Origin: Lipingzhangella_A rawalii
GTDB lineage: Bacteria; Actinomycetota; Actinomycetes; Streptosporangiales; Streptosporangiaceae
Assembly: GCF_031628175.1 (NCBI RefSeq)
Contig: NZ_JAVLVT010000001.1
Coordinates: 1,116,001 to 1,180,000, forward strand
Direction: 5' to 3'
Length of the DNA stretch: 64,000 nucleotides
Position 1 is the stretch's first letter; every line of letters starts with the position of its first letter. The notes under the pieces were generated by a model. That model was given only the letters and a program-made list of their open reading frames with translations, was not told the origin of the DNA and made no database searches. A program made the translations under genes and the position numbers. Shown piece by piece: positions 1 through 8,385 of the stretch.

Positions 1-2
1 GG

Positions 3-191
3 CGCACGGCGGGCCGTACCGATGTCCTCTACGCCACGGCACGACGCTGGGTGCTGGCGGCGCCCGACGCACAGACACGGGCCGAGCGTAGGGAACCTGC
101 CCTGTCCCTCATCGGGGAGCTGCGGTGCGGCCGTTCCCGTCCGGACCGCAGCGAGGCCGGTTCTCGTGATGCACCCACACCACAACGGTAA
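3..191 (+). CDS. C-terminal fragment of an unidentified protein (5' end outside window)
   Basis: Frame 3 is open from the window edge to a TAA at 189-191, giving about 62 residues rich in Arg, Ala and Glu with no recognisable motif. The following gene starts 12 nt later and its ribosome binding site overlaps this stop, so the two are probably co-transcribed. The function cannot be judged from this tail. It could also be a chance open frame, because GC-rich DNA keeps several frames open. Confidence 0.45.
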   Translation, partial: RTAGRTDVLYATARRWVLAAPDAQTRAERREPALSLIGELRCGRSRPDRSEAGSRDAPTPQR

Positions 192-203
192 GGAGAGTCT
201 GCG

Positions 204-1619
204 ATGACGGTACGTCTTGGCATGGCGATCGGAGCCGCGACGGCCGCGGTGGTGCTCGCCGCGCTCCTCGTCGGCTGGTGGGCCCTGGTGGGCGTGGCCG
301 GCCTCCTCCTCGGCGGCGGCCTGGTCTGGGCCTCCCGCTCGACCAGCCCACCACCACAGCCGGAACCACCACCGGCGCCTGCCCCACCTCCGGTGGCTGT
401 CGAACCGGAGGCGCGGGAACGCCGGAAACACATCGTGCGGCACCCCGTCCCCAGTGCCCGCAGTGACTACCATTTTCTGTTCTCGGCGGTGGTGTGTTGG
501 TACGGGGAGGCCCGGGACGACACGTCGGCCGGAGCGGCTGCGGTGACCGCGGTCCAGGAACAGGTGCGCACGTTTCTTGGGAACGAGCAGCCCGAGGAGT
601 ACGAGACGGTACAGTCCCGGCTCGCTGCCGCGCTCGACGACATCCGCTGTGCCCATCCCGACATCCGCGGGCTCCGGGTTGTGGACGTGCGGGTGGAGCT
701 GCCCACGGCCGATGAGCAGAGGCTGGAACAGCTCAGCGAGGTACGCAAACGCAAGGCAGCCCGTGAGGAGGAGCGGGAGCTGGAACGTCTGGAACGCGCG
801 TATCTCGGGGATGACGCCCTGGCCGATCCGGGGCGGGCCGTGGTCTGGTGGCTGGCCCGAAACCCGGACCGGGTCGACGAGGCGGTTGGCAACATCAGCA
901 CCCTCACGCGCCTGTCCTCCGCAGCCACGGGCCACGAAATCCCGGACGTGTACCGGGACCTGATGCGCGAGACCGGCGACCGCGACTCCCGACCCCCCGA
1001 TCCCGCACTCTCCGGGCTGTCCTGGCTGGCTCCGGACCCGCACCTCGAGCACACGAGTTCCGGCGACAGCGAAGCGCTTCGCCCGGGGTGGGGCTCCGCG
1101 GACACGGATTCCGACACAGTCGACGCCCCACGCCCGGCCCCTCGCGGAGACACCGACACGGGCGAGGCACCCGAGGGCGGCTCGGTCCCGCAGCTGTGGC
1201 GCGACTGGGAACGGGTGCTGGAACACGAGTGCACGGATCGGGACGACGAGAGCCGGGAGCGCTTTCTGGATGAGGAAGTGCAGCGTATCCACGGTCGGGG
1301 ACATGTCGCCCTGGCCGCGTGGCTGCGGCGACGCTTCGACATCCCCGACATCCTGGAGGACCATCGCGAACCGGACGATGCCCCGACTTCCGGCGAATGG
1401 GACCACGAAGCGCAGACGCCGAATCCCAGTGACCTAGCCGTGCAGCCACCGGGGGGCGTAGGCGACGCGGCCTACGTTGGCTTCGCCGACGCGATGCCGG
1501 AACCCACACAGGCACACCGTGCGCAGACGGCCCCCACGTCCGATCCGCTGCCGCAGACCTCGGTGGAGCCACCGTCGCGGCGGGAAAGCCACCCCCACTC
1601 CGCACCCCCGGAGCCGTGA
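204..1619 (+). CDS. Membrane-anchored conserved actinobacterial protein of unknown function
   Basis: This 471-aa protein has a strong ribosome binding site (AAGGAGAG) before its ATG. Residues about 5-48 form two close hydrophobic segments. A Pro-rich linker (about 49-70) follows, then a cytoplasmic-looking region. Residues about 85-175 contain an LP-x2-DEQRL segment followed by a highly charged Arg/Glu stretch suggestive of coiled coil. The second half is acidic, low-complexity and Pro/Asp-rich. The TM pair plus charged helix loosely recalls membrane scaffold proteins, but no family motif is clear. No function is assigned. Confidence 0.8.
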   Translation: MTVRLGMAIGAATAAVVLAALLVGWWALVGVAGLLLGGGLVWASRSTSPPPQPEPPPAPAPPPVAVEPEARERRKHIVRHPVPSARSDYHFLFSAVVCWYGEARDDTSAGAAAVTAVQEQVRTFLGNEQPEEYETVQSRLAAALDDIRCAHPDIRGLRVVDVRVELPTADEQRLEQLSEVRKRKAAREEERELERLERAYLGDDALADPGRAVVWWLARNPDRVDEAVGNISTLTRLSSAATGHEIPDVYRDLMRETGDRDSRPPDPALSGLSWLAPDPHLEHTSSGDSEALRPGWGSADTDSDTVDAPRPAPRGDTDTGEAPEGGSVPQLWRDWERVLEHECTDRDDESRERFLDEEVQRIHGRGHVALAAWLRRRFDIPDILEDHREPDDAPTSGEWDHEAQTPNPSDLAVQPPGGVGDAAYVGFADAMPEPTQAHRAQTAPTSDPLPQTSVEPPSRRESHPHSAPPEP

Positions 1620-1830
1620 GCGAGATGTGGGCTGCTCGGGCCGTTGTCGCAGGCAAGCCGGAGCCATCGGAGTCCACGGGCCACCGCCGAGGTCTGTGAG
1701 CAGGCCCCGGAGGTGGGAGACGCGCGGATGGCGGTGCGGCCCCGCCCTGGTGTCCGGAACGCGGGAATGGACACACCCGTGGGGACATCCCCAGGGCAGG
1801 GGTCCGCAGCGCGCAGTGCTGGCGGGGACC

Positions 1831-3030
1831 CTACGCCTTCTTCTTCGTGGACCGCTGGAACCTCGAGCGGATCTTCTTGACGCAGCGCTCCCGGAGTTCC
1901 TGCGTCAACTCTCGCGTGGAAACGTAGGCGAGGCGCCGCTTCTGGAGTGGCACTGACTCGGGGTGTTGGTCCCCACTGGCCGCGATGGCACCGAACACGG
2001 CGTGTGCCGCTGCCCGCGAATCGACCTTCGGCACGGGGTCGGGTGTACCCACCCGGCCCTCTGGGAACTCCTCCAGCACCGTCAGATCCCCGACAACGCG
2101 AACTCCGAGAGAGGCGATGGTCTCCGCGGACTCCGCCCCCAGTTTGGCTGCCCGCTGCACAGCCCATTCAGGGGTGGGAATCACTGCTTCGTCCCGGGGC
2201 GGTTGGTAGGCAGTCTTCATGGTGCGTACCGCACCTCGACGGACGTATGGACCATAGAGTCGCTTTCGCCAACCGCTCCCCTTGAACTGTATGTTGAAGT
2301 TCCGCAGCAGTTCGGTTTCTCCGTAGGACAACGAACGGTTTCCCTGACTCTCGTCTGGAACCAGGAAATTCTCCGGAAGGTCGAGAAGGTTCTCGAAGCT
2401 ACGCAGAAGCATTTCGCGATCGGAGTCGTCGATCGCGATGACGGTCGTGTTCTCGGGGCCGACCACGCGAGCCCAGCGTTCGACGAGTTCTGCCTGGTGG
2501 TGCCGCCGCCAGAAGGTCGGGCTCGGCCAGGTGTAGGGCGGCTTATTGAAGAGTCCGTCCAGCCATTCTTCGTAGCCGACCCGAAGGCCGCTCTGCACGT
2601 ACTGTTGCCACTGGGCTGGGAGAACCTTGGACAGGGGCCGCAGGGTCACGACAATATGGACCTGGTCTCCTCCCATATCCTTCACGATGCGCCGAACCTT
2701 GCCGGCTTTGGCTTCGGAGAAGAACTCGCTACTGATGAGGACCCGCTCGTCGGTGACCCCCTCAACCTGGCGCACGAGGCGTTTCCACAGGTTCTTGTCC
2801 TTGTGGACCTCACCGAACATGGGGGGACGTCCGGTCACCTGCTGAACCGCCTTGGCGGGCTGCCTTCCATTCCCGACGTACCGCCCAGTACCCATATATC
2901 GGAGATTGTGTTCCGGAAGCCGGTCCAGCGCGAGCTTGAATGCTCCCTGGATTGCGGTTGTCCCGGTCTTGAATGGACCGATATGCAGGAATCTCGTATT
3001 ACTCGGAAGTCCACCTATTTCTGATCCCAA
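1831..3030 (-). CDS. Sulfotransferase-family protein
   Basis: The 399-aa product carries HIGPFKTGTT near residues 16-25, the P-loop-like 5'-phosphosulfate binding motif that sulfotransferases use to bind PAPS. A second segment, RVLISSEFF, fits the 3'-phosphate binding region. I chose a TTG start at 3030 because GGAGGGAG lies 6 nt upstream and PAPS-binding motifs normally sit close to the N-terminus. The frame stays open to 3174, but that extension looks non-coding. The acceptor substrate is unknown. No pathway partner lies nearby and GC content is visibly lower than in neighbouring genes, suggesting horizontal acquisition, for example as a glycan-modifying cargo gene. Confidence 0.75.
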   Translation of the reverse strand: MGSEIGGLPSNTRFLHIGPFKTGTTAIQGAFKLALDRLPEHNLRYMGTGRYVGNGRQPAKAVQQVTGRPPMFGEVHKDKNLWKRLVRQVEGVTDERVLISSEFFSEAKAGKVRRIVKDMGGDQVHIVVTLRPLSKVLPAQWQQYVQSGLRVGYEEWLDGLFNKPPYTWPSPTFWRRHHQAELVERWARVVGPENTTVIAIDDSDREMLLRSFENLLDLPENFLVPDESQGNRSLSYGETELLRNFNIQFKGSGWRKRLYGPYVRRGAVRTMKTAYQPPRDEAVIPTPEWAVQRAAKLGAESAETIASLGVRVVGDLTVLEEFPEGRVGTPDPVPKVDSRAAAHAVFGAIAASGDQHPESVPLQKRRLAYVSTRELTQELRERCVKKIRSRFQRSTKKKA

Positions 3031-3375
3031 TTTCTCCCTCCGGGGACTGGGGGCGGAGTGGAACAACACCTGGAATCCACCTTCTTCCCCACGCCCCAGC
3101 GCAGGACCGGAGGGGTTCGGTAGATTCTTACGAGACCGAGGATACCAGCACCAAAACGACGGAGACACTGGCAATACTGACTGATATCACCACGACCCGG
3201 ACACTTTTGCAGCATGAAGACACAACCATGAATCCACACGAAAAATACGTTCGCGTATCGTTTCAATATACGTTCTGAAACGTACTTCTCGAGCGAACCG
3301 TCGTTCCCGATCCCACCTGCGGTTACGGTGAGGCGCCGCACGACGGCCCGGGTGTGCGGCTGTGACGCCTCGGTA
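3031..3375. other. AT-rich intergenic region upstream of the sulfotransferase gene
   Basis: No convincing gene lies here. Positions about 3230-3290 are unusually AT-rich for this genome. They contain a small inverted repeat, CGTTTCA...TGAAACG (about 3258-3281), that could be a promoter or operator for the minus-strand sulfotransferase gene. Confidence 0.4.
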
Positions 3376-3798
3376 CTACCGCGCGGACCAGCCGGACCAG
3401 CGGTGCACCGTCACCAGAATCATCGGACCCACGGGGGGCTGCTGCCGGTACTGGGCGTAGCGGGCGATCAACCAGTCCAACGCGTCGTGCCAGGCGGTAC
3501 CGTCCAGCTCGACCCGCGCAGTACCGTCGGCGCGCGCCCACCACAGCTGGTCCCAGTCTTCGGTGTAGTCGTCAACGAGCAGGGACACCCGGGGGTTTTC
3601 GGCGATGTTCGACAGGCGTTTGAGGTTGTGTGTGCGCTTGGGCTTGTGGTCGATACCGATCGCGATGGTGTCCGTGTCCTCGTGCACGGCAAAGGTCACC
3701 GGGACCACATGGGGCTGCGCATTGGCGTCGGTCGTCGCCAGCCGCGCCACCCGACTGTCGGCAAACCGGTCCCGAACCTGCTGCGCACTCCACCACAT
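3376..3798 (-). CDS. PPOX-class F420/flavin-dependent oxidoreductase (TIGR03668-like)
   Basis: This 140-aa split-barrel protein resembles the Rv1155-type pyridoxamine-oxidase-like family, which binds F420 or FMN. The N-terminal pattern (VARLATTDANAQPHVVPVTFA), the middle Lys/Arg-rich segment HKPKRTHNLKRL and the downstream NPRVSLLVDDY are characteristic. Family members reduce small hydrophobic compounds using reduced F420. The ATG at 3798 (MWWSAQQ) fits family length; a second in-frame ATG lies at 3816. The gene appears monocistronic. Substrate unknown. Confidence 0.8.
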   Translation of the reverse strand: MWWSAQQVRDRFADSRVARLATTDANAQPHVVPVTFAVHEDTDTIAIGIDHKPKRTHNLKRLSNIAENPRVSLLVDDYTEDWDQLWWARADGTARVELDGTAWHDALDWLIARYAQYRQQPPVGPMILVTVHRWSGWSAR

Positions 3799-3994
3799 GC
3801 CCCCACGATCCCACATCGTCAGCGGGGGCGGGACGGCGCGGAGGCCCGGGAGGCGCCGAGCGTCCAAACCGGGTATACCCGCCCGGCAGATTCTCTGGGG
3901 TCTGGCTGTGTGTCCCTGACAATCCGACCCCAGGCTCTCCGGGCTCGGTTCCAGCCGAGGGAGGTCACTGGCCGAGCCCGGAGGCGCGGGCGTC

Positions 3995-4168
3995 TCAGTC
4001 CCGCGGCGGGGTGAGCAGCCCACGCCGGTAGGCCGGGACCAGACGGGGCGGGACCCGTACGGTGCGGCCGTTCAGTTCCAGCGGGACGAGTTGCGGGCGC
4101 TGCGCGGCATTCGCGGAGCGCCGTTTTCTGGTGTTCGCGCGGGACATGCGGCGCTTGGGGACGGCCAT
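3995..4168 (-). CDS. rpmF: 50S ribosomal protein L32, zinc-free form
   Basis: The 57-aa protein begins MAVPKRRMSRANTRKRRS, the universal L32 N-terminus, with an ideal AGGAGG site before the ATG. It has no cysteine at all, whereas zinc-binding L32 carries paired CxxC motifs, so it is the 'C-minus' type used when zinc is scarce. It is the last gene of a minus-strand operon with L31B, L33, S18 and a CobW-like gene, preceded by a Zur-type palindrome, which supports zinc-responsive expression. Confidence 0.93.
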   Translation of the reverse strand: MAVPKRRMSRANTRKRRSANAAQRPQLVPLELNGRTVRVPPRLVPAYRRGLLTPPRD

Positions 4169-4233
4169 GCCGGGCCTCCTCGATGTGGTATCGGCAGTGG
4201 GTGCCGCTGGTGGGGGTTTCTGGAGCTCTGGGG

Positions 4234-4482
4234 CTACGCGGGACGTCCGTACCGGCGGTTGAACCGCTCGACCCGCCCGGCGGTGTCCACGACACGGCTC
4301 TGGCCGGTGTAGAAGGGGTGGCTCGCCGACGAGATCTCCACGTCGACCACCGGGTAGGTATTGCCGTCTTCCCAGTCAACGGTGTGTTCGCTGGTGGCGG
4401 TGGAACGGGTCAGAAAGGAGTAGCCGGCGTTGCGGTCCCGGAACACGACCGGGCCGTAGGGCGGGTGAATGTTCCTACGCAT
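4234..4482 (-). CDS. rpmE2: 50S ribosomal protein L31 type B
   Basis: The 82-aa protein starts MRRNIHPPYGPVVFRD and contains HPFYTG, as is typical of type B L31. It lacks the CxxC zinc knuckle of type A L31. Type B L31 replaces the zinc form on ribosomes during zinc limitation, releasing zinc for other uses. The start has AAGGGA upstream. It lies 38 nt after rpmG in a compact operon on the minus strand. Confidence 0.95.
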   Translation of the reverse strand: MRRNIHPPYGPVVFRDRNAGYSFLTRSTATSEHTVDWEDGNTYPVVDVEISSASHPFYTGQSRVVDTAGRVERFNRRYGRPA

Positions 4483-4520
4483 GGATGTTCCCTTCCCTGG
4501 TGCTGCGGTGCGGGCGCTGC

Positions 4521-4685
4521 TCAGCGTTCCTCCCGGAACTCGACGTGCCTGCGGATTCGGGGGTCGTACTTGCGCAGGACCAGCCGATCCGGTGTGTTGC
4601 GGCGGTTCTTGCGGGTGACGTAGGTGTATCCGGTTCCAGCCGTGGATCTGAGTTTGACGGTGGTTCGGGTCTCGTTTCGTTTCAT
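4521..4685 (-). CDS. rpmG: 50S ribosomal protein L33, zinc-free form
   Basis: The 54-aa product (MKRNETRTTVKLRSTAGTGY, ending near RRHVEFREER) matches L33. The CxxC pairs of zinc-binding L33 are absent: the usual Cys positions fall in the RKNRRNTPDRL segment and near the C-terminus, where no Cys occurs. Together with L32, L31B and S18 it forms an alternative ribosomal protein set likely induced by zinc starvation. Confidence 0.93.
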   Translation of the reverse strand: MKRNETRTTVKLRSTAGTGYTYVTRKNRRNTPDRLVLRKYDPRIRRHVEFREER

Positions 4686-4718
4686 GTGTGGCTTTCACTC
4701 TGGTGGTGGTGCGACGGG

Positions 4719-4985
4719 TCAGGACGTTTTGCTGGTCGTGGCCGGGGTGGACGGGTAGGGCAGCAGCGCCATTTCCCGAGCGTTCTTGATGGCCCGGGCT
4801 ACGAGGCGCTGTTGTCGGGCGGTGATACGGGTGACCCGGCGGCTGCGGATCTTTCCGCGGTCGGAGATGAACTTCCGCAGCAGCGCGGTGTCCTTGTAGT
4901 CGACGTAGTCCGCGTCGCCCAGTGGGTTGGCGAAGCTTCGGCGGGACGCCCGCCCACCAATACGTCCGGTGTACTTCTTCGTCAT
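4719..4985 (-). CDS. rpsR: 30S ribosomal protein S18, alternative form
   Basis: The 88-aa protein contains the S18 core: DYKDTALLRKFISDRGKI, then SRRVTRITARQQR and ARAIKNAREMALLPY. S18 binds the platform of the 30S subunit next to S6. No cysteines are present, so this is the zinc-free paralogue seen in Zur-controlled operons of actinobacteria. Its ATG overlaps the stop of the upstream CobW-like gene (ATGA), indicating translational coupling. Confidence 0.95.
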   Translation of the reverse strand: MTKKYTGRIGGRASRRSFANPLGDADYVDYKDTALLRKFISDRGKIRSRRVTRITARQQRLVARAIKNAREMALLPYPSTPATTSKTS

Positions 4986-6109
4986 GGTTGCCTTTCCGGA
5001 GGTACGTCGGCGAAGGGGTCGCTGGGGAAACTCGTTCCGACTTCCTCGTCGGTGAGTAGGCAGGAGTCGAGGCGTGCCACCAGCTCCTCGGCATCCAGGT
5101 CCACGCCGGTGAAGGCGAGATGCTGCCGGCGGTCGCCCACCTCGGGGCACCATTCCAGGGAGACGGAGGCGCGCCGCATCTCGGGAACCATCTCCCATGC
5201 GGCCTCGGGGAGGGAGGCCAGCCACGGGCCACCGCTGTGCACGGAAATGAGGTCACTGTGGGAGTCCCACACGAGCAGTGTGTCCGGCTGGCTGGCGATC
5301 CAGAACCGGCCGCGTCCCCGTAGGGAGCGGGCGACGATGTCCTCAAGGGCGTTGTGCAGCCGCTCGGGGTGTAGGGGCCGGGTACGGGTCCAGGTGACGG
5401 TGCGGACTCGGCCGGTGTGACCGGGGGTGTACTGCGCCCAGGCGGGGTTCGTGCGTTGGGTGGCGGCCGCGGGATCGAAGCCGTGTGTGGCGACCTCGGC
5501 GAGCTGGGGGCCTGGGGCCAGGATCGCGGCGGCCGGATTCAGCTGTTCCAGAAGGGGCCCGGAGACCACCGGGTCCGGGAGGCCGGTGGCGACTACCACG
5601 TTCGGGTACTCGATCTGGCGAGCCAGCACCTCGGCGACGGCACGGTCGTCGTTGTGGGCGATGTCGAGACCGCGCTCGTCGAGCTGCTCGTGGGTGGTGA
5701 GGTCGTTCGACACGTACTCGGCGTCCACGGCGGTGAGCACGGTTCCCAGTTCCAGGTTCTCCTCCAGGCTGATGGCCTCGGCGACGGTGTGTGGTTCCAC
5801 CGAGTCCCAGGTCTCCACGACGCACAGCTCGTGTTCGCTCTCGGTGGCCAGTCGTCGCAGCAGTGGGATCAGATCCTCACGCAGGGTGCAGGAGGCGCAG
5901 GCGTGGGCGAGGTCGACCGGAACGCGGTCGCGGATGCCCCACCGGTCGCGGGTGACGCGGTAGACAAGCCCGTCGTCGATCTCCGCGAAGTCGTGGTGGA
6001 CGCCCACGGACCGCGGAACGGCTGTGAGCAGAGCGTCCACTGTGCCCTGCCGTGCCGTCCGATGCAGTCCGGAAACCACCGCCACCCGCAGCGCGCTGCC
6101 GCGTTTCAC
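4982..6109 (-). CDS. CobW/COG0523-like protein with degenerate GTPase motifs
   Basis: This 375-aa protein has the COG0523 layout. The strand-loop VAVVSG is followed by LHRTARQGTVDALL where active members have a GKT-type Walker A, so the P-loop is lost. HACASC (C71, C74) stands where the CxCC metal site usually is. A CobW C-terminal domain (GRVRTVTW...RPLHPERL...GRGRFW) is intact. Active homologues are GTP-dependent zinc metallochaperones. The GTG start at 6109 has AGGAGG 9 nt upstream; an upstream ATG at 6151 would place the Zur-type box inside the gene. It leads the zinc-free ribosomal protein operon. Confidence 0.8.
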   Translation of the reverse strand: MKRGSALRVAVVSGLHRTARQGTVDALLTAVPRSVGVHHDFAEIDDGLVYRVTRDRWGIRDRVPVDLAHACASCTLREDLIPLLRRLATESEHELCVVETWDSVEPHTVAEAISLEENLELGTVLTAVDAEYVSNDLTTHEQLDERGLDIAHNDDRAVAEVLARQIEYPNVVVATGLPDPVVSGPLLEQLNPAAAILAPGPQLAEVATHGFDPAAATQRTNPAWAQYTPGHTGRVRTVTWTRTRPLHPERLHNALEDIVARSLRGRGRFWIASQPDTLLVWDSHSDLISVHSGGPWLASLPEAAWEMVPEMRRASVSLEWCPEVGDRRQHLAFTGVDLDAEELVARLDSCLLTDEEVGTSFPSDPFADVPPERQP

Positions 6110-6129
6110 GGGTTCATCCCTCCTCAGAT

Positions 6130-6150
6130 TGATAACGATAACCATTATCA
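6130..6150. promoter_or_regulatory. Zur/Fur-type operator upstream of the zinc-response operon
   Basis: The 21-bp palindrome reads TGATAA, nine bases, then TTATCA, with partial symmetry in the centre (CGATAACCA). It resembles the classic Fur-family box. It lies 21 bp before the GTG of the CobW-like gene that heads the C-minus ribosomal protein operon, so Zur is the most likely ligand. Fur cannot be excluded from sequence alone. Confidence 0.85.
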
Positions 6151-6434
6151 TACGTCAGTGGTGACGGCGAAATGACCAGCCCCGAGGTCGGCCACGACAC
6201 CAGCAACGACCAGAGCTGACAGAACAGGCAGAGCAAGCAGAACAGGCACTACACTCCACTCCGGGACCAGCCCATCGGTGGTTCCTGACCCGCATGGGTT
6301 GGGGATAACCCCCCAGACGCCGGAGCCGCCGCAACTCCACCCCGGCCAGCACGCGCACCGAGGTACGAGCGTGGGTCAGGGCCAATGCCGCGCCGATCCC
6401 CCCGTTCACTGGAGGGAACCGGCAGGATGGAGCC

Positions 6435-7835
6435 ATGCGGCACTTCGACCTGCTCATCATCGGCTCGGGCTCGGGCAACGCCATCCTGGACGACCGGTTC
6501 GCGGACTGGGACGTCGCGATCGTGGAGAAGGGGGTCGGTTCCACCGGAGCGTTTGGCGGCACCTGCCTCAACGTCGGCTGTATTCCGTCCAAGATGTACG
6601 TGCACACCGCCGACGTGGCGTCCAGCCCGGAGGAGGGGACGAAGCTCGGGGTTCAGCTGACCTTGCAGGGGGCGTCCTGGCCACAGATCCGGGATCGGAT
6701 CTTCGACCGGATCGACCCCATCTCCGGTGGGGGCTGGTACTACCGCGCACACGAGAACGAGAACGTCACCCTGTACGACGGCACCGCCCACTTCACCGGG
6801 ATACGAGAGATCCAGGTGCGCAGCGGAACCGACACCGAGACCGTCACCGCGGACCGCGTGGTGGTCGCCGCCGGCAGCCGCCCCACGGCCCCCGACATTC
6901 CCGGGCTGGCCGAGGTCGGCTACCACACCAGCGACTCGGTGCTACGCCTGGACGAGCTTCCCGAACGGATGACCGTGTTGGGCACCGGCTTCATCGCCGC
7001 AGAGCTGGCGCACGTGTTCTCCGCACTCGGGGTCACCGTCACCGTGATCGGACGTTCCGGGGCACTGCTGCGCTCCCAGGACACCGATATCTCCCGACGG
7101 TTCACCGAGCTCGCCGAGCAGCGCTGGGACGTGCGGCTGCACCGACAGACCCGCCTGGCAGAGCGGGACTCCGACGGCACCACTGTGCGGCTACACCTGG
7201 ACGGCCCCGGCGGGCCCGAGACCGTGGAGACCGACCTGCTCCTGGTGGCCACCGGGCGCCGCCCCAACTCCGATCTTGTGCACGCCCACGCGGGCGGGCT
7301 CCACCTCACCGAGGACGGTCGTATCCAGGTGGACGCGACCCAGGCCACGCATGTGCCCGGTGTCTGGGCACTGGGAGACGTGAGCTCGCCGTACCAGCTC
7401 AAGCACGTCGCGAACCGGGAGGCTCACACCGTGCAGCACAATGTGCTGCACCCCGACGCTCCGATCAGTACCGATCACAGCGTTGTCCCGCACGCCGTCT
7501 TCTCGCATCCCCAGATCGCCTCAGTGGGGCTCACCGAGCAGGAAGCCACACGCCGGGCCGTTCCATTCGTCACCGCCACGCAGGACTACGCCGACATCGC
7601 CTACGGCTGGGCATTGGAGGACACCAGCGGATTCGCCAAGATCCTGGCCGACCCACACACGCGTCACCTGCTGGGAGCACACATCATCGGCCCCCAGGCG
7701 CCCACGCTGATTCAACCACTGATCCAGGCCATGCAATTCGGTCTCGACGCCGACACGATGGCGCGGGGACAGTACTGGATCCATCCAGCCATGCCGGAGC
7801 TCGTGGAGAACGCCCTGTTGAACCTCCCCCGGTGA
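6435..7835 (+). CDS. mtr: Mycothione reductase
   Basis: This 466-aa FAD/NAD(P)H disulfide reductase reduces oxidised mycothiol (mycothione) with NADPH in the cytoplasm. It has an N-terminal FAD site (IIGSGSGN, residues 8-15), the redox pair in GGTCLNVGCIPSK (C44, C49), a NAD(P)H site LGTGFIAAEL, the second FAD motif GVWALGDV and the C-terminal His-Glu signature HPAMPELVENALL from the partner subunit. The length matches actinobacterial Mtr. The gene stands alone, with an ATG after GGCAGGATGGAGCC. The alternative dihydrolipoamide dehydrogenase is less likely, given GSGSGN and the start MRHFDL. Confidence 0.93.
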   Translation: MRHFDLLIIGSGSGNAILDDRFADWDVAIVEKGVGSTGAFGGTCLNVGCIPSKMYVHTADVASSPEEGTKLGVQLTLQGASWPQIRDRIFDRIDPISGGGWYYRAHENENVTLYDGTAHFTGIREIQVRSGTDTETVTADRVVVAAGSRPTAPDIPGLAEVGYHTSDSVLRLDELPERMTVLGTGFIAAELAHVFSALGVTVTVIGRSGALLRSQDTDISRRFTELAEQRWDVRLHRQTRLAERDSDGTTVRLHLDGPGGPETVETDLLLVATGRRPNSDLVHAHAGGLHLTEDGRIQVDATQATHVPGVWALGDVSSPYQLKHVANREAHTVQHNVLHPDAPISTDHSVVPHAVFSHPQIASVGLTEQEATRRAVPFVTATQDYADIAYGWALEDTSGFAKILADPHTRHLLGAHIIGPQAPTLIQPLIQAMQFGLDADTMARGQYWIHPAMPELVENALLNLPR

Positions 7836-7980
7836 CACCGGTGACCGGCCGGCCCCGTGTCCGCACCGGCCGGACATGGCGTGAATGCGGACCGGCACGA
7901 ACCCGCGCCTGCCCCGGCCACGAGTGCAGCCGGCTAGGCTGGACGTACCAGCTACCCGTACCGCACCGAGGAGCACGGCG

Positions 7981-8343
7981 ATGCCCCGCCAGCTGACCTG
8001 CCCGGACTGCGCGGAGGAGGACAATCTCTCCGGGGAGCGCACTGAGGACGGGATCCACATCACCTGCGAGGCATGTGGGGCGCGGTGGCCCCGGGACACG
8101 CCGCACACCTGCGCGACCTGCGGTGGCGACGACATCCACATGCGGGGCCAGGCGGTGACCCAGTACTCGCGCGGCACCCAGCTGTCCATCGTGGGCATGC
8201 GACATATCCCGCTGTGTGCCAGCTGCGACGCCGAAATGCTGGCCCGCGCCAACCAACAGAAACCCGTGCCCGGGCAGTATCGTTCCGCCGCGGCGGGCCG
8301 TGCGGACGGCGAGGGCTCCAGCACTTCGATCCTGCCCACCTGA
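7981..8343 (+). CDS. Zinc-ribbon protein of unknown function
   Basis: The 120-aa protein contains four CxxC pairs (C7/C10, C29/C32, C44/C47, C79/C82), enough for two zinc ribbons, and a basic, disordered tail. I start it at the ATG at 7981, preceded by GAGGAG 7 nt upstream, rather than at the ATG at 7885. Nucleic-acid binding or a structural metal role is possible. It follows mtr by 145 bp on the same strand but need not share its transcript. Confidence 0.75.
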   Translation: MPRQLTCPDCAEEDNLSGERTEDGIHITCEACGARWPRDTPHTCATCGGDDIHMRGQAVTQYSRGTQLSIVGMRHIPLCASCDAEMLARANQQKPVPGQYRSAAAGRADGEGSSTSILPT

Positions 8344-8385
8344 GGCCACCCGCGATCGCGGCCACCGCTGCCTCGAGGACGCCGG

